From positions 310,001 to 374,000 of the forward strand of contig NZ_ARYJ01000002.1 of the NCBI RefSeq assembly GCF_000685215.1: a stretch of 64,000 bases of DNA, in the 5' to 3' direction. Under the pieces are notes generated by a model. The model was given only the letters and a program-made list of their open reading frames with translations. It had not been told where the DNA came from and did no database searches. The number at the start of each line of letters is the position of its first letter. Positions within the stretch are counted from its first letter, which is position 1. Source of the DNA: Hyphomonas jannaschiana VP2 (GTDB taxonomy: Bacteria > Pseudomonadota > Alphaproteobacteria > Caulobacterales > Hyphomonadaceae). Of this stretch, positions 1 through 9,729 are shown piece after piece. The position numbers and the translations under genes are program-made.

Positions 1-3000
1 CCCTCCTCTGCGTACATTCCGACAGGTGATTTTTTTCCGAAAATAATCGGGCAAGAGACCGCCTGGAATGCAGGTCCGGCAGACGACTTTGCCGGGGATA
101 CATCGACGACAGGACGGATCGGGCTCGACGGCCAGTTCGCTGCTGGCACGCTCGACTGGAATGGTGACAGCGACTGGTTTTCCTTCAGAGCCGAAGCCGG
201 AGAGCTTTATTCGATCGACTTGCTGCAGCGGGCAGGCGAGCTGCAGAACTATGACATCAAAGTCTATGACAGGTTCGGCAACCAGTTGCCGGAGTGGATG
301 TATACGAGCGGGGACCACTACGAGGTCTATTTCGCGACTAGTGGCCGCTACTATGTCGAGTTCTCCTCCTCGGACCGGCTGGACAGTGGCCAGGGGGAAT
401 ATGTCCTGGGGCTCACCCGCAGGGACGAAGTGGGCGGCACGCCCGGGACCGCTGGCGTGTTGCCGTCGGATGGATCCATCGTATGGGGTGATACTGACTT
501 TTCGGGCGATGCGGACTGGTACGCGTTTGAGGTAACGGCCGGACAGCACTTCTATGTAGATCTCGGCGGCCAGTTCAATTCGACGCTCACCCTCTACGAC
601 CAGAATGGCATTGCCATGGCATCCGGTTCTTCCGGATTGGATGGAAACGGACAGGTTCAGCTGGAGTACGACTTTGCCGCTGGGGGAACGTACTATTTTG
701 GAGCCAGTGCCGATGGGCCGTATTCCCTTCAGGCGATAGAAGACATTGCTTCAGACGGCATGGACACCTCCGTGGAGCTTCCGATCAATGGGGTGCGGCA
801 GACGGTCGAAATCAGCAGCGAGACCGATGTGGACTGGCTGAGACTGGATGTTGCGGCCGGGCAGACGGTCTGGTTCCATGCGGACAATTACAGTTTGGAA
901 GACCTCAGCGTGAACCTGCGCGGGCGTGCAGGGGGGCTCCTGCTTCAAGACGCTACCGCCGATGGCGATTTCAGTTACACCTTTGCACGCGCGGGCACCT
1001 ATTTCGTCGACCTCTCATCCACGGGACGTTCAAATGTTTTCCTCCGCGCATGGTCTGAACCGGCTGACATTGCGGACAATGTTTCGACGACTGCCGAGCT
1101 GGTTCTGAATGGGGATACAGGAAGTTTCTTTACCAGTGAGAACTACGCTCAGGACCATGACTGGTACCGCGTAACCCTGCAGGCAGGTGAAACCCTGTAC
1201 GTTTCGCTGACGGCGGATGTAGGGGCGGTCAGTATGGGGATGGAATTGTATGATTCAGATGGGAAGGCCATGCCGTCTTATCATGCCAACCCACGATCCC
1301 TTGTTGACAGTTTCACAGTCGCTGAATCCGGCACGTATTATCTTGACGTTCATGGTGTCGGAAGCGGCGCTGCATATTTCATTCAGACGCGGACGCATCA
1401 TGACGATTATGCTGACTCGGAGGGGTCCAGCTATACGTCGGGCCCGGATGCGAATGCGCCGGTCGGCGACCTTGTAATTGATGGAGTTGTGGAGGGGCAG
1501 ATTGAGGCGCCTCTGGATTCGGACATCTTTTCCCTGGATTTGTCGTACTACCAGCTTGTTCATGTCACTCTGACACTGGACCGCCCCATGAACGGGACTC
1601 TGGATCTGGTCGTTGGTGCCAGTTCTGGTCAGGGTGTCCTGCTGAGCTATGAGCAGTCGGTGGTGCATGGCGTGGCGGAGGCGTGGTATTTCATGTCGAC
1701 CAACGGCACGTTATCGGCAACCGTATTGAGCGGAAACGTTGGCTATACCGGGGGGTATACGCTGGAAACGGAAGTCAATCCTGACGACTATGGTGATACA
1801 CCGGAAACGGCCGGTTATCTCGGGGCGGATGGCGTCGTTCAGAGCTGGATCGAGACCAATGACGATGTCGACATGTTCAGCCTCGATGTGCGTGCCGGTC
1901 AGGTTGTCCAGTTTGAATGCGACGCCCAGGCCCTGTTCGGCTATGGTATGCAGTACCCGGAGCTGAAGATATATGACGCGGGCGGGGAGTTGTTGCTCAC
2001 CATTCCGTCAGACTATCAGACGGTGAATCTGGCGCTTGTGCAGTTTGATGCAACAGGCACCTATTATGTTTCCGTAGAGGCTGGAGGAAACCTGGTTCCG
2101 AACAGGGTGCCGGGAACCTATACGCTGTCCGCGACGACCTATTTCGATGATTATGGCGCGGATTCTATTCATACACCTAATGAGGTGTTCGGGTCTCCCA
2201 ACTCGGATGACATAATGGGGACTGTCTGGGGTGACGTGATATTTGGTAACTTCGGATATGACACCCTGCGCGGGTGGTATGGCGATGACTTCCTGTACGG
2301 AGGTCTTGGGGATGATGACTATGAGCCCGGAGCCGGGGCTGATACGATTTACTACCGGATGGGAGACGGTAACGACCGGATCTTTGGATTTGATTTTACG
2401 GAAGATCACATCATCCTGGAGGGAAATCCGTATGCGACGTTTGATGAAATGCTACGATACATGCAGGCGTTTTCGTCGTCCGCGAATATTGGTGGGATCA
2501 ATCAGCCGGCAGTCGTGCTGACTCTTGGCAATGGTGATACCATCACTTTCGTCGCAACGACGATGGACGAGATAACGCCGGAAGCTTTCGGATACACAAA
2601 TGGTCCGCGCAATATATCCCAGACCACGCATGGAACTGTTTTCTTCGATTATATAACGGGACACGATACCGGAGACGCCTTCTGGGGGCATGGCGGCGAT
2701 GACTACTATTTCGCCGGCGGCGGCGGTGACTGGCTCTTTGGCGGAGAAGGGACGGACCATCTTCTGGGGCAGGACGGAGACGATCACATTTCGGGCGGAA
2801 CAGGATCGGACAAGCTGATTGGCGGAATGGGCGGGGACGTTTTCGTCGTCGGACATGACAGCGCTCAGGATACGATCTCCGATTTTGCCTTCTTCGAAGA
2901 CCGGATTGAATTTGTGCATGGCTCCGGCGTGACGGACTTTTCTCAGGTCCAACTGACGCAGAGCGGGCAAGATGTGCTGCTGGAAGCGGGGGATGTGCAT

Positions 3001-3282
3001 GTCCTGCTGCGGAATGTTGTCGTTGAATCGCTGAATGCCAGCATGTTCGTCTTCGACCAGCTTGCCGGGCCGAACGCCGGGTCGGAAGCTTTTGGCCAGG
3101 GGGATGTGTCCGCGGCTGGCGGCGCAGTGACGCTGCTTGACCTGCTCGATTTCGAGCCGTCGGCCCAGGGGCTGCCGCTGGACCTGCCGATGCACGGACT
3201 TGATGATGCCTGGGTCAGTCGTGATGGTCCGGACTGGGTGCTGCTGGACCATTTGGGTGACATGGGCGGTTACTGGGCTTGA
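1..3282 (+). CDS. Large secreted PPC-repeat / RTX calcium-binding protein (5' end outside window)
   Basis: The frame is open from the first base to the TAA-type stop at 3280-3282 without a convincing start, so 1093 C-terminal residues of a longer protein are seen. The first two thirds hold about six beta-sandwich modules of the bacterial pre-peptidase C-terminal (PPC) type, each with a D-x-D-W/M/I-Y/F core followed by an aGq-like turn (for example DADWYAFEV, DVDWLRLDV, DHDWYRVTL, DVDMFSLDV). Two RTX blocks follow at about bases 2190-2400 and 2650-2930, with GGxGxDxLxG-like nonapeptides such as YGGLGDDDY and FGGEGTDHL. RTX proteins are normally exported by type I secretion and fold on binding calcium outside the cell. 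No T1SS genes lie in the window. No protease motif is visible in this part, so the activity, if any, is unknown; adhesin or surface-layer-like roles are possible. Confidence 0.85.
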   Translation, partial: PSSAYIPTGDFFPKIIGQETAWNAGPADDFAGDTSTTGRIGLDGQFAAGTLDWNGDSDWFSFRAEAGELYSIDLLQRAGELQNYDIKVYDRFGNQLPEWMYTSGDHYEVYFATSGRYYVEFSSSDRLDSGQGEYVLGLTRRDEVGGTPGTAGVLPSDGSIVWGDTDFSGDADWYAFEVTAGQHFYVDLGGQFNSTLTLYDQNGIAMASGSSGLDGNGQVQLEYDFAAGGTYYFGASADGPYSLQAIEDIASDGMDTSVELPINGVRQTVEISSETDVDWLRLDVAAGQTVWFHADNYSLEDLSVNLRGRAGGLLLQDATADGDFSYTFARAGTYFVDLSSTGRSNVFLRAWSEPADIADNVSTTAELVLNGDTGSFFTSENYAQDHDWYRVTLQAGETLYVSLTADVGAVSMGMELYDSDGKAMPSYHANPRSLVDSFTVAESGTYYLDVHGVGSGAAYFIQTRTHHDDYADSEGSSYTSGPDANAPVGDLVIDGVVEGQIEAPLDSDIFSLDLSYYQLVHVTLTLDRPMNGTLDLVVGASSGQGVLLSYEQSVVHGVAEAWYFMSTNGTLSATVLSGNVGYTGGYTLETEVNPDDYGDTPETAGYLGADGVVQSWIETNDDVDMFSLDVRAGQVVQFECDAQALFGYGMQYPELKIYDAGGELLLTIPSDYQTVNLALVQFDATGTYYVSVEAGGNLVPNRVPGTYTLSATTYFDDYGADSIHTPNEVFGSPNSDDIMGTVWGDVIFGNFGYDTLRGWYGDDFLYGGLGDDDYEPGAGADTIYYRMGDGNDRIFGFDFTEDHIILEGNPYATFDEMLRYMQAFSSSANIGGINQPAVVLTLGNGDTITFVATTMDEITPEAFGYTNGPRNISQTTHGTVFFDYITGHDTGDAFWGHGGDDYYFAGGGGDWLFGGEGTDHLLGQDGDDHISGGTGSDKLIGGMGGDVFVVGHDSAQDTISDFAFFEDRIEFVHGSGVTDFSQVQLTQSGQDVLLEAGDVHVLLRNVVVESLNASMFVFDQLAGPNAGSEAFGQGDVSAAGGAVTLLDLLDFEPSAQGLPLDLPMHGLDDAWVSRDGPDWVLLDHLGDMGGYWA

Positions 3283-3407
3283 CCCGGTCTCAGATAGCGC
3301 TTCCGGTCCCAACCGCTGTAAGGGGCGGCTGCAAGGCTTGACCTGTGGGGCCGATTCCCTAACCAGCTAAGCGGCGTATCCCATTCTCGCCATCCGGACC
3401 TTGTTTC

Positions 3408-4334
3408 ATGACCCAACCCACTTCCAGGCCGTGGTATCGCGTGGCGGCGGGCGTTCTGCCGCGCCCGGTGCGGCGGCGGCTGCTGTGCCTGGGGCGGGAC
3501 CTGGTGAGCCTGCCGGGCCGCCTGAAGCCGGGCGCGCGGCCGGTGCCCTGGTCCAGCCTGCATGATGTCGGCGGCGGTGAATTTCACACGGTGGGCCGGG
3601 CGATCCTGAACAGTCTGGTCAATGAGGCGGGCCTGACGCCGGACGACCATGTGCTGGACATTGGCTGTGGCACGGGCCGTGTTGCGTTTGCCCTGGCGGA
3701 CTATCTGACGACTAAGGGCTGCTATACCGGATTTGACGTGGCTCCCGGCGGACTAGCCTGGATGATCCGCCACTTGCCGCCGGCTGCCGCGCCGTTCCGC
3801 ATCGTGCGGGCGGATGTGTTCAACACCGAATACCGCCAGAAGACCAAAACCCGGGCGGAGAGCTACCGCTTCCCGGTCAGCGACGGCAGCGTGGATGTTG
3901 CCTTCGCCACGTCTGTCTTCACGCACCTGCTGCCAGCGGATGCCGAGAATTACCTCGCCGAGATCGGGCGCAGCCTGCGCCCCGGCGGGCGGGCCTATGT
4001 CACCGCCTTCCTGATGACGCCGGAGCGCCGCGGCCCGGCGGAGAGCGGCGCCGCCTTCGTGACATTCCATCCCTTCGGCGAGGTTGCCCATGTCGGGGAC
4101 CTGAACGTGCCGGAGGCGATGATCGCCTTCGACGAAACAGTCTTCATGGATTGGGTGGCGAAGGCCGGGCTGGAACTCGTCCCGCCGGTGAAATATGGCC
4201 ACTGGAGTGGCGGCGGGCCGAAGCCGGGGCAGGAATTCCAGGACGTCCTTGTGCTGAGAAAAACGCTTCACGCAGCAGGTGCGGCTCCCGTCATGAGCGT
4301 GAGGGAGCAGGACAGACTGGGGTTTGACGGCTGA
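3408..4334 (+). CDS. Class I SAM-dependent methyltransferase
   Basis: A 308-residue protein starting at ATG 3408. The SAM-binding motif I is VLDIGCGTG at about residues 82-90, followed by the usual Rossmann-type order: an acidic residue after strand 2 (GFDVAPGG), a motif near DVAFATSVFTHL and a strand-5 region RPGGRAYVTAF. These mark a soluble methyltransferase of the UbiE/small-molecule type; the substrate cannot be told. The N-terminal 50 residues are rich in arginine and proline and are not part of the fold. It ends exactly where the convergent gene at 4335 ends, so the two stop codons abut. The 125-bp upstream gap after the RTX gene suggests its own promoter. Confidence 0.85.
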   Translation: MTQPTSRPWYRVAAGVLPRPVRRRLLCLGRDLVSLPGRLKPGARPVPWSSLHDVGGGEFHTVGRAILNSLVNEAGLTPDDHVLDIGCGTGRVAFALADYLTTKGCYTGFDVAPGGLAWMIRHLPPAAAPFRIVRADVFNTEYRQKTKTRAESYRFPVSDGSVDVAFATSVFTHLLPADAENYLAEIGRSLRPGGRAYVTAFLMTPERRGPAESGAAFVTFHPFGEVAHVGDLNVPEAMIAFDETVFMDWVAKAGLELVPPVKYGHWSGGGPKPGQEFQDVLVLRKTLHAAGAAPVMSVREQDRLGFDG

Positions 4335-4952
4335 TCAGGACGTATCGCAGGCCTGCGCCTGCAGGGCGACCTCGTGCAGGTGCTGCATGTTACCGGCCTG
4401 TTCCGGCGTGAGGACCTGATCGGTGAAGGCTTTTGGCTGCGGCGCCAGCAGCGGCTTCAGCGGCGCGTGAAGCCGTGCGCTCATGGCCTGCAGGTATAGG
4501 TCACCATGCGCGAAGACATCGGCAAGTGCGGCGAGGCGTTTCAGCAGCGGTTCAGCGGAGACAAGGCCGTCCGTGGACCGATCGCGGGGTAGCTGACCGG
4601 CGGGCGGAGGCATGAAGGCGTGGTCCGGATCGGCCGCCGCCGCACGCCGGATGACGGGAACGGGCGGGCATTCATCGATGCGGAACAGGAGGTTCGTGCC
4701 CTCCGGCAGCGGCGACATCGGGCCATGTTCGGCGCACATGATGACCAGCATGCGGCGCACCAGCGCCTCGAAAATGCCGATGGCGGTGCGCAGCGCCCAG
4801 GCTTCCATTCGTGTCATGCGCAGCGGCTCTGCGCCTTCGGCCGCATCTTCGGCCGGGGCATGGCGCGCCAGCAAGCGTGTCACGGCGTTTTCCACCGTTT
4901 CCCACCAATGGCGGATCAGGGTCTGGGTGCGGTGCGGGACAGGAAAGCTCAT
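4335..4952 (-). CDS. Hypothetical protein, 205 aa
   Basis: Not recognised. The reading frame is closed neatly against the methyltransferase (stop codons abut at 4334/4335) and its codon use is like its neighbours. The protein is helical, rich in Ala, Leu and Pro, with no signal peptide and no clear membrane span. Features visible are a central hydrophobic helix around ALVRRMLVIMCAEHG and a conserved-looking LLKRLAALADVFAHGDLYL segment. It resembles small alphaproteobacterial proteins of unknown function that sit between housekeeping genes. The ATG at 4952 is the first in frame; a later start cannot be excluded. Confidence 0.6.
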   Translation of the reverse strand: MSFPVPHRTQTLIRHWWETVENAVTRLLARHAPAEDAAEGAEPLRMTRMEAWALRTAIGIFEALVRRMLVIMCAEHGPMSPLPEGTNLLFRIDECPPVPVIRRAAAADPDHAFMPPPAGQLPRDRSTDGLVSAEPLLKRLAALADVFAHGDLYLQAMSARLHAPLKPLLAPQPKAFTDQVLTPEQAGNMQHLHEVALQAQACDTS

Positions 4953-5158
4953 GCCGCACAGAATGGCGGGTGTCGCGACCCGGTTGGATAGGTGTCTCTC
5001 AATCCGTTGAAAGTAAAGGAAAAAGGCGGCGGATAGCGCCCGGCCTCTCCAGCAAAATGCCTGGCAAATTTCGTTCGGGAATTGAAAACAGGCTTGACCC
5101 TTGCAACACCCACAATATAAGTGAGCGATTACTAACTAAATGGTGGTGGAGGACTCCC

Positions 5159-5863
5159 ATGGCGTTTGAAGCAGCATTTGAAATCCTGGAGCCCAGCGGC
5201 GTGGTGCAGGCGATCATGCAGGCCGTCGACGGGACGCTGGCGGCGGTGCAGCCGGGCGCGGTGGCAACGCTCGGATTGCTCGGCACCGGCGCACTGATTG
5301 CGGGGCAGGCGCTGGCCGGCTGGCTGCTCGCAGACCTTGGCAGCGGTGTGATCCACTGGGCGCAGGACCGGTATGGCTCGCCGCGCTGGCCGCTGGTGGG
5401 CGGCATTGTGCGTGACACGATCCGCCATCACCGCAAACCGATGGGCTTTCTGGACAAGCCCGTATTGGCACGCAGCGCGCGGATGATCGGCCTGGCGCTG
5501 GTCGTGCTGATGGCCCTCCTGTTGGCCGGGGCGCCGCTGGCTTTTGCCCTGCCATTCGCGGCGGGCATCTTCCTGTCGAATGAAATCCACGCCGCTGCGC
5601 ATGCGAAAGCGCGCAGCCTGCCGGGCCCTGTGCGGGCGCTGCAGCGCATCGGCCTGATCCAGTCCCCGCTGCACCATGCCGCCCATCACCGGCACCTCAA
5701 GAATGTGAATTTCTGCACGCTGACGGACTGGGTTAACCCGGTGCTGGAGCGCGCCCGCTTCTGGCGGCGTCTGGAGGCGGTGATCCGCCATGCAGGCGGT
5801 ATCCGTACGCGGCGCGACCCGGTCGTGCGGCGTCAGCAGCGGCGGCGCTGGAAAGCGGCCTAG
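5159..5863 (+). CDS. CarF/TMEM189-like lipid desaturase (plasmanylethanolamine desaturase family)
   Basis: The open frame begins upstream, but the ATG at 5159 is chosen because GGAGG lies about six bases before it; this gives 234 aa. Histidine motifs typical of the Lipid_desat (Kua/TMEM189/CarF) family are present in order: GVIHWAQD (His66), RHHRKP (His90, His91), NEIHAAAHAK (His144, His148) and a C-terminal LHHAAHHRHLKNVNFC cluster (His172-179). These would bind two irons at the membrane surface. Hydrophobic spans flank residues 35-60 and 105-140. Family knowledge: CarF and TMEM189 make the vinyl-ether bond of plasmalogens, and CarF is needed for the singlet-oxygen response of Myxococcus. 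The substrate here is an inference. The last four bases overlap the convergent unknown gene. Confidence 0.8.
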   Translation: MAFEAAFEILEPSGVVQAIMQAVDGTLAAVQPGAVATLGLLGTGALIAGQALAGWLLADLGSGVIHWAQDRYGSPRWPLVGGIVRDTIRHHRKPMGFLDKPVLARSARMIGLALVVLMALLLAGAPLAFALPFAAGIFLSNEIHAAAHAKARSLPGPVRALQRIGLIQSPLHHAAHHRHLKNVNFCTLTDWVNPVLERARFWRRLEAVIRHAGGIRTRRDPVVRRQQRRRWKAA

Positions 5864-6273
5864 GCGCCTGCGGCGAGCTGCACGGCGAGGGATGCGCCGG
5901 TGCGCGTCGCCACGCGGCTGAGCGAGAAGGTGCCTGAGATCCGCGCATCCTCAGAGAACGACCAGCGCCCGGTGAACAGGCTGAAAGAGGCGTCGACCGA
6001 GCCGCAATAGATCAGGTCCGGCTGGATGATGCCGGTTTCGGGCACATAACGTTTCGAGAGCAGGACGTGCTGGCCGCACCGGTCGCCCCGGACGGTCGCA
6101 TCATATTCCGGTTCGCATCCCAGCATGGGGCCGAAGGTCACCGGTTCCAGCGTCGTGCCGCACAGTCTGCCGTCGATTTCGGTGAGCATGGCTGTGAAGG
6201 CGACACAGGTGCCGTCGGTGTCATAGCGGTACTCGCCGCTCCACAGTCCGCTCATGTCTTTTAGTCCGCTCAT
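5860..6273 (-). CDS. Hypothetical protein, up to 137 aa
   Basis: Not recognised. The frame starts at 6273 or, seven codons later, at 6255 (MSGLWSGEYRY), which is the better-looking start. The sequence reads as a small beta-rich domain: GLWSGEYRY near the start, MLTEIDGRLCGTTLEP, and a matching C-terminal strand FTGRWSFSEDARISGTFSL, the pattern of a lipocalin-like or DUF-type barrel. It has no signal peptide. It converges on the desaturase gene with a 4-bp overlap and is divergent from purD across 42 bp, so it probably shares a promoter region with purD. Confidence 0.6.
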   Translation of the reverse strand: MSGLKDMSGLWSGEYRYDTDGTCVAFTAMLTEIDGRLCGTTLEPVTFGPMLGCEPEYDATVRGDRCGQHVLLSKRYVPETGIIQPDLIYCGSVDASFSLFTGRWSFSEDARISGTFSLSRVATRTGASLAVQLAAGA

Positions 6274-6315
6274 ACCTACTTGATCTCAGACGCAGAGCCG
6301 CGCATCAAGCGCCGC

Positions 6316-7611
6316 ATGAATATTCTTCTCATCGGATCGGGCGGCCGCGAGCATGCGCTGGCCTGGAAAATGGCCCAGTCGCCGCTTGTGGACGTGGTGC
6401 ATTCGACGCCGGGAAACCCCGGTATGGATGAAGTCGGCCCGTGCTTCGATGTCGGCGCGACGGACATCGAGAACCTTGAAAAACTTACACTTCAGATTGA
6501 GCCGGACCTGGTTGTGATCGGTCCGGAGGCACCGCTGGCGGCGGGTCTGGCTGACCTGCTGAGGGCGCGCGGTTTCGATGTCTTCGGGCCAGGCCGGGAC
6601 GCGGCGCAGCTCGAAGCCTCAAAATCTTTTTCCAAGGGCCGGATGACAGCTTATGGCGTGCCGACGGCCGCTTATGGCGAATTCACGGAAGCTGGGCTGG
6701 CAAAAGCCTTTTTGCGCAAAATGCAGGCACCTTATGTGCTGAAGGCCGACGGGCTGGCCGGCGGCAAGGGCGTTGTGATCGCCGAAACGCTGGACGATGC
6801 GGACGCCGCCGTGGACGAAATGCTGGGTGGGCAATTCGGGGAGGCCTCCGCCACTCTGGTGATCGAGGAGTTCATGCATGGCGAGGAAGCCAGCGTCTTC
6901 GTGATCACAGACGGCGAGGGCGCGATCTACCTGCCCGCCGCGCAGGACCACAAGCGCGTCGGCGACGGCGATACCGGCCCGAACACGGGCGGCATGGGCG
7001 CTTATGCGCCAGCCCCGGTGGTGACGGACGAGATCATGGCCTGCGTGAAGGCCGAGATCGCCGAACCGATGCTGAAGGGCATGGCCAAGGACGGGATGCC
7101 GTATCAGGGCGTGCTCTATATCGGCATCATGGTGACCGAAGACGGCCCGAAAGTGGTGGAGTTCAACGCCCGCTTCGGCGATCCGGAATGCCAGGTGCTG
7201 ATGAAGGGCCTGAAGGGCGACATCGTCCCGGCGCTGCTCGCCTCGGCGACCGGCGGCCTGAAGGGCAATGAAGCGGCCTTCGAAGCGCTTCTGGAGCTGG
7301 ACCAGTTCGAGCCGACCGCGACGGTCGTGATGGCCATGACGGGCTATCCGGGGTCTGTCGAGAAGGGCTCGGTGATCAAACATGTCGGCAAGGCGAACGA
7401 TCTGCCGGGCGTGCACGTCTTCCACGCGGGAACCGACCGTAACGATCTGGGCATGCTGACTGCCAATGGCGGACGCGTGCTGAACGTCACCGCCAGCGGA
7501 AGCACGCTGCGCGAGGCGATCGACCGCGCCTATGCCGGTGTCGACATCATCGACTGGCCGGAAGGCTTCTGCCGCCGCGACATCGGCTGGCGCGCACTGG
7601 AGCGCGGCTGA
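6316..7611 (+). CDS. purD: Phosphoribosylamine--glycine ligase
   Basis: Joins 5-phosphoribosylamine and glycine with ATP to give GAR, the second step of purine synthesis, in the cytosol. The ATG at 6316 gives 431 aa, the usual PurD length, and the protein then starts with the conserved [19 protein letters not shown]; the in-frame ATG at 6280 would add 12 atypical residues. The ATP-grasp domain shows [15 protein letters not shown] near residue 140, the [13 protein letters not shown] loop near 220 and the metal-binding [10 protein letters not shown] near 280. The C-terminal domain is complete. It stands alone, divergent from the unknown gene at 6273, with no other pur gene in view. Confidence 0.97.
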   Translation: MNILLIGSGGREHALAWKMAQSPLVDVVHSTPGNPGMDEVGPCFDVGATDIENLEKLTLQIEPDLVVIGPEAPLAAGLADLLRARGFDVFGPGRDAAQLEASKSFSKGRMTAYGVPTAAYGEFTEAGLAKAFLRKMQAPYVLKADGLAGGKGVVIAETLDDADAAVDEMLGGQFGEASATLVIEEFMHGEEASVFVITDGEGAIYLPAAQDHKRVGDGDTGPNTGGMGAYAPAPVVTDEIMACVKAEIAEPMLKGMAKDGMPYQGVLYIGIMVTEDGPKVVEFNARFGDPECQVLMKGLKGDIVPALLASATGGLKGNEAAFEALLELDQFEPTATVVMAMTGYPGSVEKGSVIKHVGKANDLPGVHVFHAGTDRNDLGMLTANGGRVLNVTASGSTLREAIDRAYAGVDIIDWPEGFCRRDIGWRALERG

Positions 7612-7671
7612 GGCACTCATCCGTTCAGGGGATGGCTATGGCAGTCCCCCGCCGGTAGGATTCGGCAAGGA

Positions 7672-7690
7672 TAATATTGAGCCGATATTA
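7672..7690. promoter_or_regulatory. Inverted repeat TAATAT-N7-ATATTA upstream of exported paralog 1
   Basis: The two 6-bp arms lie at 7672-7677 and 7685-7690, about 55 bp before the TTG start of the first 646-aa exported protein. The surroundings (GGa before, CC after) extend the symmetry with one bulge. It could be an operator, or simply an AT-rich -10 region of the promoter for the paralog pair. The call rests only on symmetry and position. Confidence 0.3.
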
Positions 7691-7743
7691 CCGGGCGCAG
7701 GGCGAAGACTTGTCTGCTTCATGTCCGGGTGGGGGAGATTGCT

Positions 7744-9684
7744 TTGCTGCGCTGGTTCATACTGGCCATAATGGCCCTTTGTGTTTCGCTGTCCCTGCCG
7801 CTGAAGGCGCATGCCTGGAAGGACATTACCGTTGGCGATGCGCGGCAGACCAGCGATTGCCTGAACGAGACGCCGTCCGACGAGTGCGTGACGAAGACCG
7901 GCCGCTATGTGCGCACCAATACGGGCACCGAGACCGGCACTGTGCCGGTGCGGCTTTTGCTGCGCCGGAACCTGCCGCAGGACCAGTTTGACGCCCTCAT
8001 GCGCAAATATGGCATGATTGAAGGCAAGTACCATGAGTGGTTCGTCAATGCCGGCGACAAGGACTATTACAAGCGTGCAATGACACTGCAGGGCCTGACG
8101 GCGCTGGACGGGAAGACGGTGCTGCTGCCGGCGGAGTTTACGCGCGTCCTGCCGCTCAGCGACCGCGTGGCGCTGGTGCGGACGGTGAAAAATAACTGGT
8201 ACTTTGCGACGCTCGGCCCGGGTGAGACGACGCTGACGGAGCTGACCCATCCCTGGGACGATCTGCAATGGTTCTCCGGTAACGAGCCCAAGCGGCCATT
8301 CATGGTCATGCTGCGCCAGTATGGGGAGACGAAGGAAGACCTGCGGTCCTACACGATCCTCGATGGCGACGGGGAGGCGGCCTACACGGTCAGCGGCGTC
8401 ATTCCGAATACGCACGGCACGGATGACTACTTCACGTTCTATGCCGGCTATATTGGCTTTCCCGTGCGCGTGGACGCCAGTGAGTTTTCGGTCATCTTCA
8501 ATATGATCACGCTGGAGCTGGAGAAGATGGGGCCGGTCTTCGACATTCTCGACGTCGGCTATGCGCTGACGGAGAAATGGGACGACAACAAGTACGACAA
8601 AAAATACTACCCCTTCCAGAAGATTGGCGAGATGCCGTCCGGCAAGGGGCTTCTGTCAACGGACATATTCGAACCCATCGATGTAGGGAATGCGGAGCCG
8701 CACCCGCTTACGGACCCGAAAGCGACGCGGGGCATGGTGCCGTTGCGCCTGCCGGGCCAGATCGACGGTATACGCGGCTGGCTGATGGTGTACGCCAATG
8801 CGACGGACCAGTGGTACAAGCTGATCATGCATGCGCCGAAAACGGATGAATATCATGCGGACAAGTTGGGCCGGTGGGATGAACTCACCCCCTCGTCCGT
8901 CCGGGTGTATCTGTGGGAACCGAACGAATACCTGCCGCTGGCCGATATCTGGATCGGCACGATCTCGGACGAGACGCACAAGGCCCTGTTTGCGAACGCA
9001 AACCCGAAGGATATCCCGCCGCCAAGCTATCGCGTTGCGGCACGTTTCTTCGAGAGCCCGCGGCAACTGTCGGCGGGCGGCGTCACGGACTGGTACCTGA
9101 TCGGTAGCGAACCGAGCGCGGAGAATTTCCAAAAGATCTACGACACGCGCTCCATGCGGGCCTCGCACCCCGACAATCCTCAGGCGCTGGCGACGCCGGA
9201 ACTCATCGCGGAGATGAAGAAGGAATGGCAGGCGAAGGCCGCCTATCGCGAATATATCGAGACGCCTTGGGAGGTGCAGGTGGCGCGGGCGCAGGCCGAG
9301 CAGGAACGCACGCTGCTGGCGGCAGCAGACAGCGCGATTTCAGGCGGCTACGGCATCGATTTCAATGGCGACTTCTATTACATCGCACGCACCAAGGGCG
9401 GGAAATACCTGCAGGCCTATTGGAACAAGTATCACCAGCTGCCGCGGTCGGCCGATGCCTATGACATTTGCCGCCGGTTCGGCTCGTCCAGCATGGAGTG
9501 CAGCCTCGTCTATGCGTGGGCGGACAATATCTCTCAAGGCCAGCGCGAAGCGGCCAGGCGGGACGCGGACCGCTACAGCCAGAAGCAATTCAACCAGGGC
9601 TACAAGCCGGAATACCGACCGCCCATGTCGGAGCCGCGCTGCTACCAGACGGGCGCAAAGACGGAGACGTGTTTCTACAATTAA
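7744..9684 (+). CDS. Exported protein of unknown function, paralog 1 (646 aa)
   Basis: A GTG at 7729 is possible, but the TTG at 7744 is preferred: GGGGGAG sits six bases upstream, the product then begins directly with a signal peptide (MLRWFILAIMALCVSL, cleavage after AHA at residue 24), and its length becomes 646 aa, identical to the next gene, which also starts with TTG. The mature protein begins WKDI. One segment (LLPAEFTRVLPLSDRVALV) is like a WG/KWG-type repeat strand pair. Other shared landmarks are PLADIWIGT, VTDWYLIG, AYREYIETPWEVQ, SADAYDICRRFG and a C-terminal two-cysteine tail ending PRCYQTGAKTETCFYN. Probably periplasmic. No catalytic motif is recognised. Confidence 0.8.
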   Translation: MLRWFILAIMALCVSLSLPLKAHAWKDITVGDARQTSDCLNETPSDECVTKTGRYVRTNTGTETGTVPVRLLLRRNLPQDQFDALMRKYGMIEGKYHEWFVNAGDKDYYKRAMTLQGLTALDGKTVLLPAEFTRVLPLSDRVALVRTVKNNWYFATLGPGETTLTELTHPWDDLQWFSGNEPKRPFMVMLRQYGETKEDLRSYTILDGDGEAAYTVSGVIPNTHGTDDYFTFYAGYIGFPVRVDASEFSVIFNMITLELEKMGPVFDILDVGYALTEKWDDNKYDKKYYPFQKIGEMPSGKGLLSTDIFEPIDVGNAEPHPLTDPKATRGMVPLRLPGQIDGIRGWLMVYANATDQWYKLIMHAPKTDEYHADKLGRWDELTPSSVRVYLWEPNEYLPLADIWIGTISDETHKALFANANPKDIPPPSYRVAARFFESPRQLSAGGVTDWYLIGSEPSAENFQKIYDTRSMRASHPDNPQALATPELIAEMKKEWQAKAAYREYIETPWEVQVARAQAEQERTLLAAADSAISGGYGIDFNGDFYYIARTKGGKYLQAYWNKYHQLPRSADAYDICRRFGSSSMECSLVYAWADNISQGQREAARRDADRYSQKQFNQGYKPEYRPPMSEPRCYQTGAKTETCFYN

Positions 9685-9729
9685 AGACGACGGGCCGAAG
9701 GGGATGGCCTTGGGATTGGAGTATTTGAT

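Noticed and set aside
2452-3312. Minus-strand frame of 286 codons over the RTX gene
   Set aside because: Antisense to clear RTX nonapeptide repeats; no motif.
4811-5158. Upstream extension of the desaturase reading frame
   Set aside because: The region before 5159 overlaps another gene on the opposite strand and has no start with a ribosome site; GGAGG lies just before the ATG at 5159.
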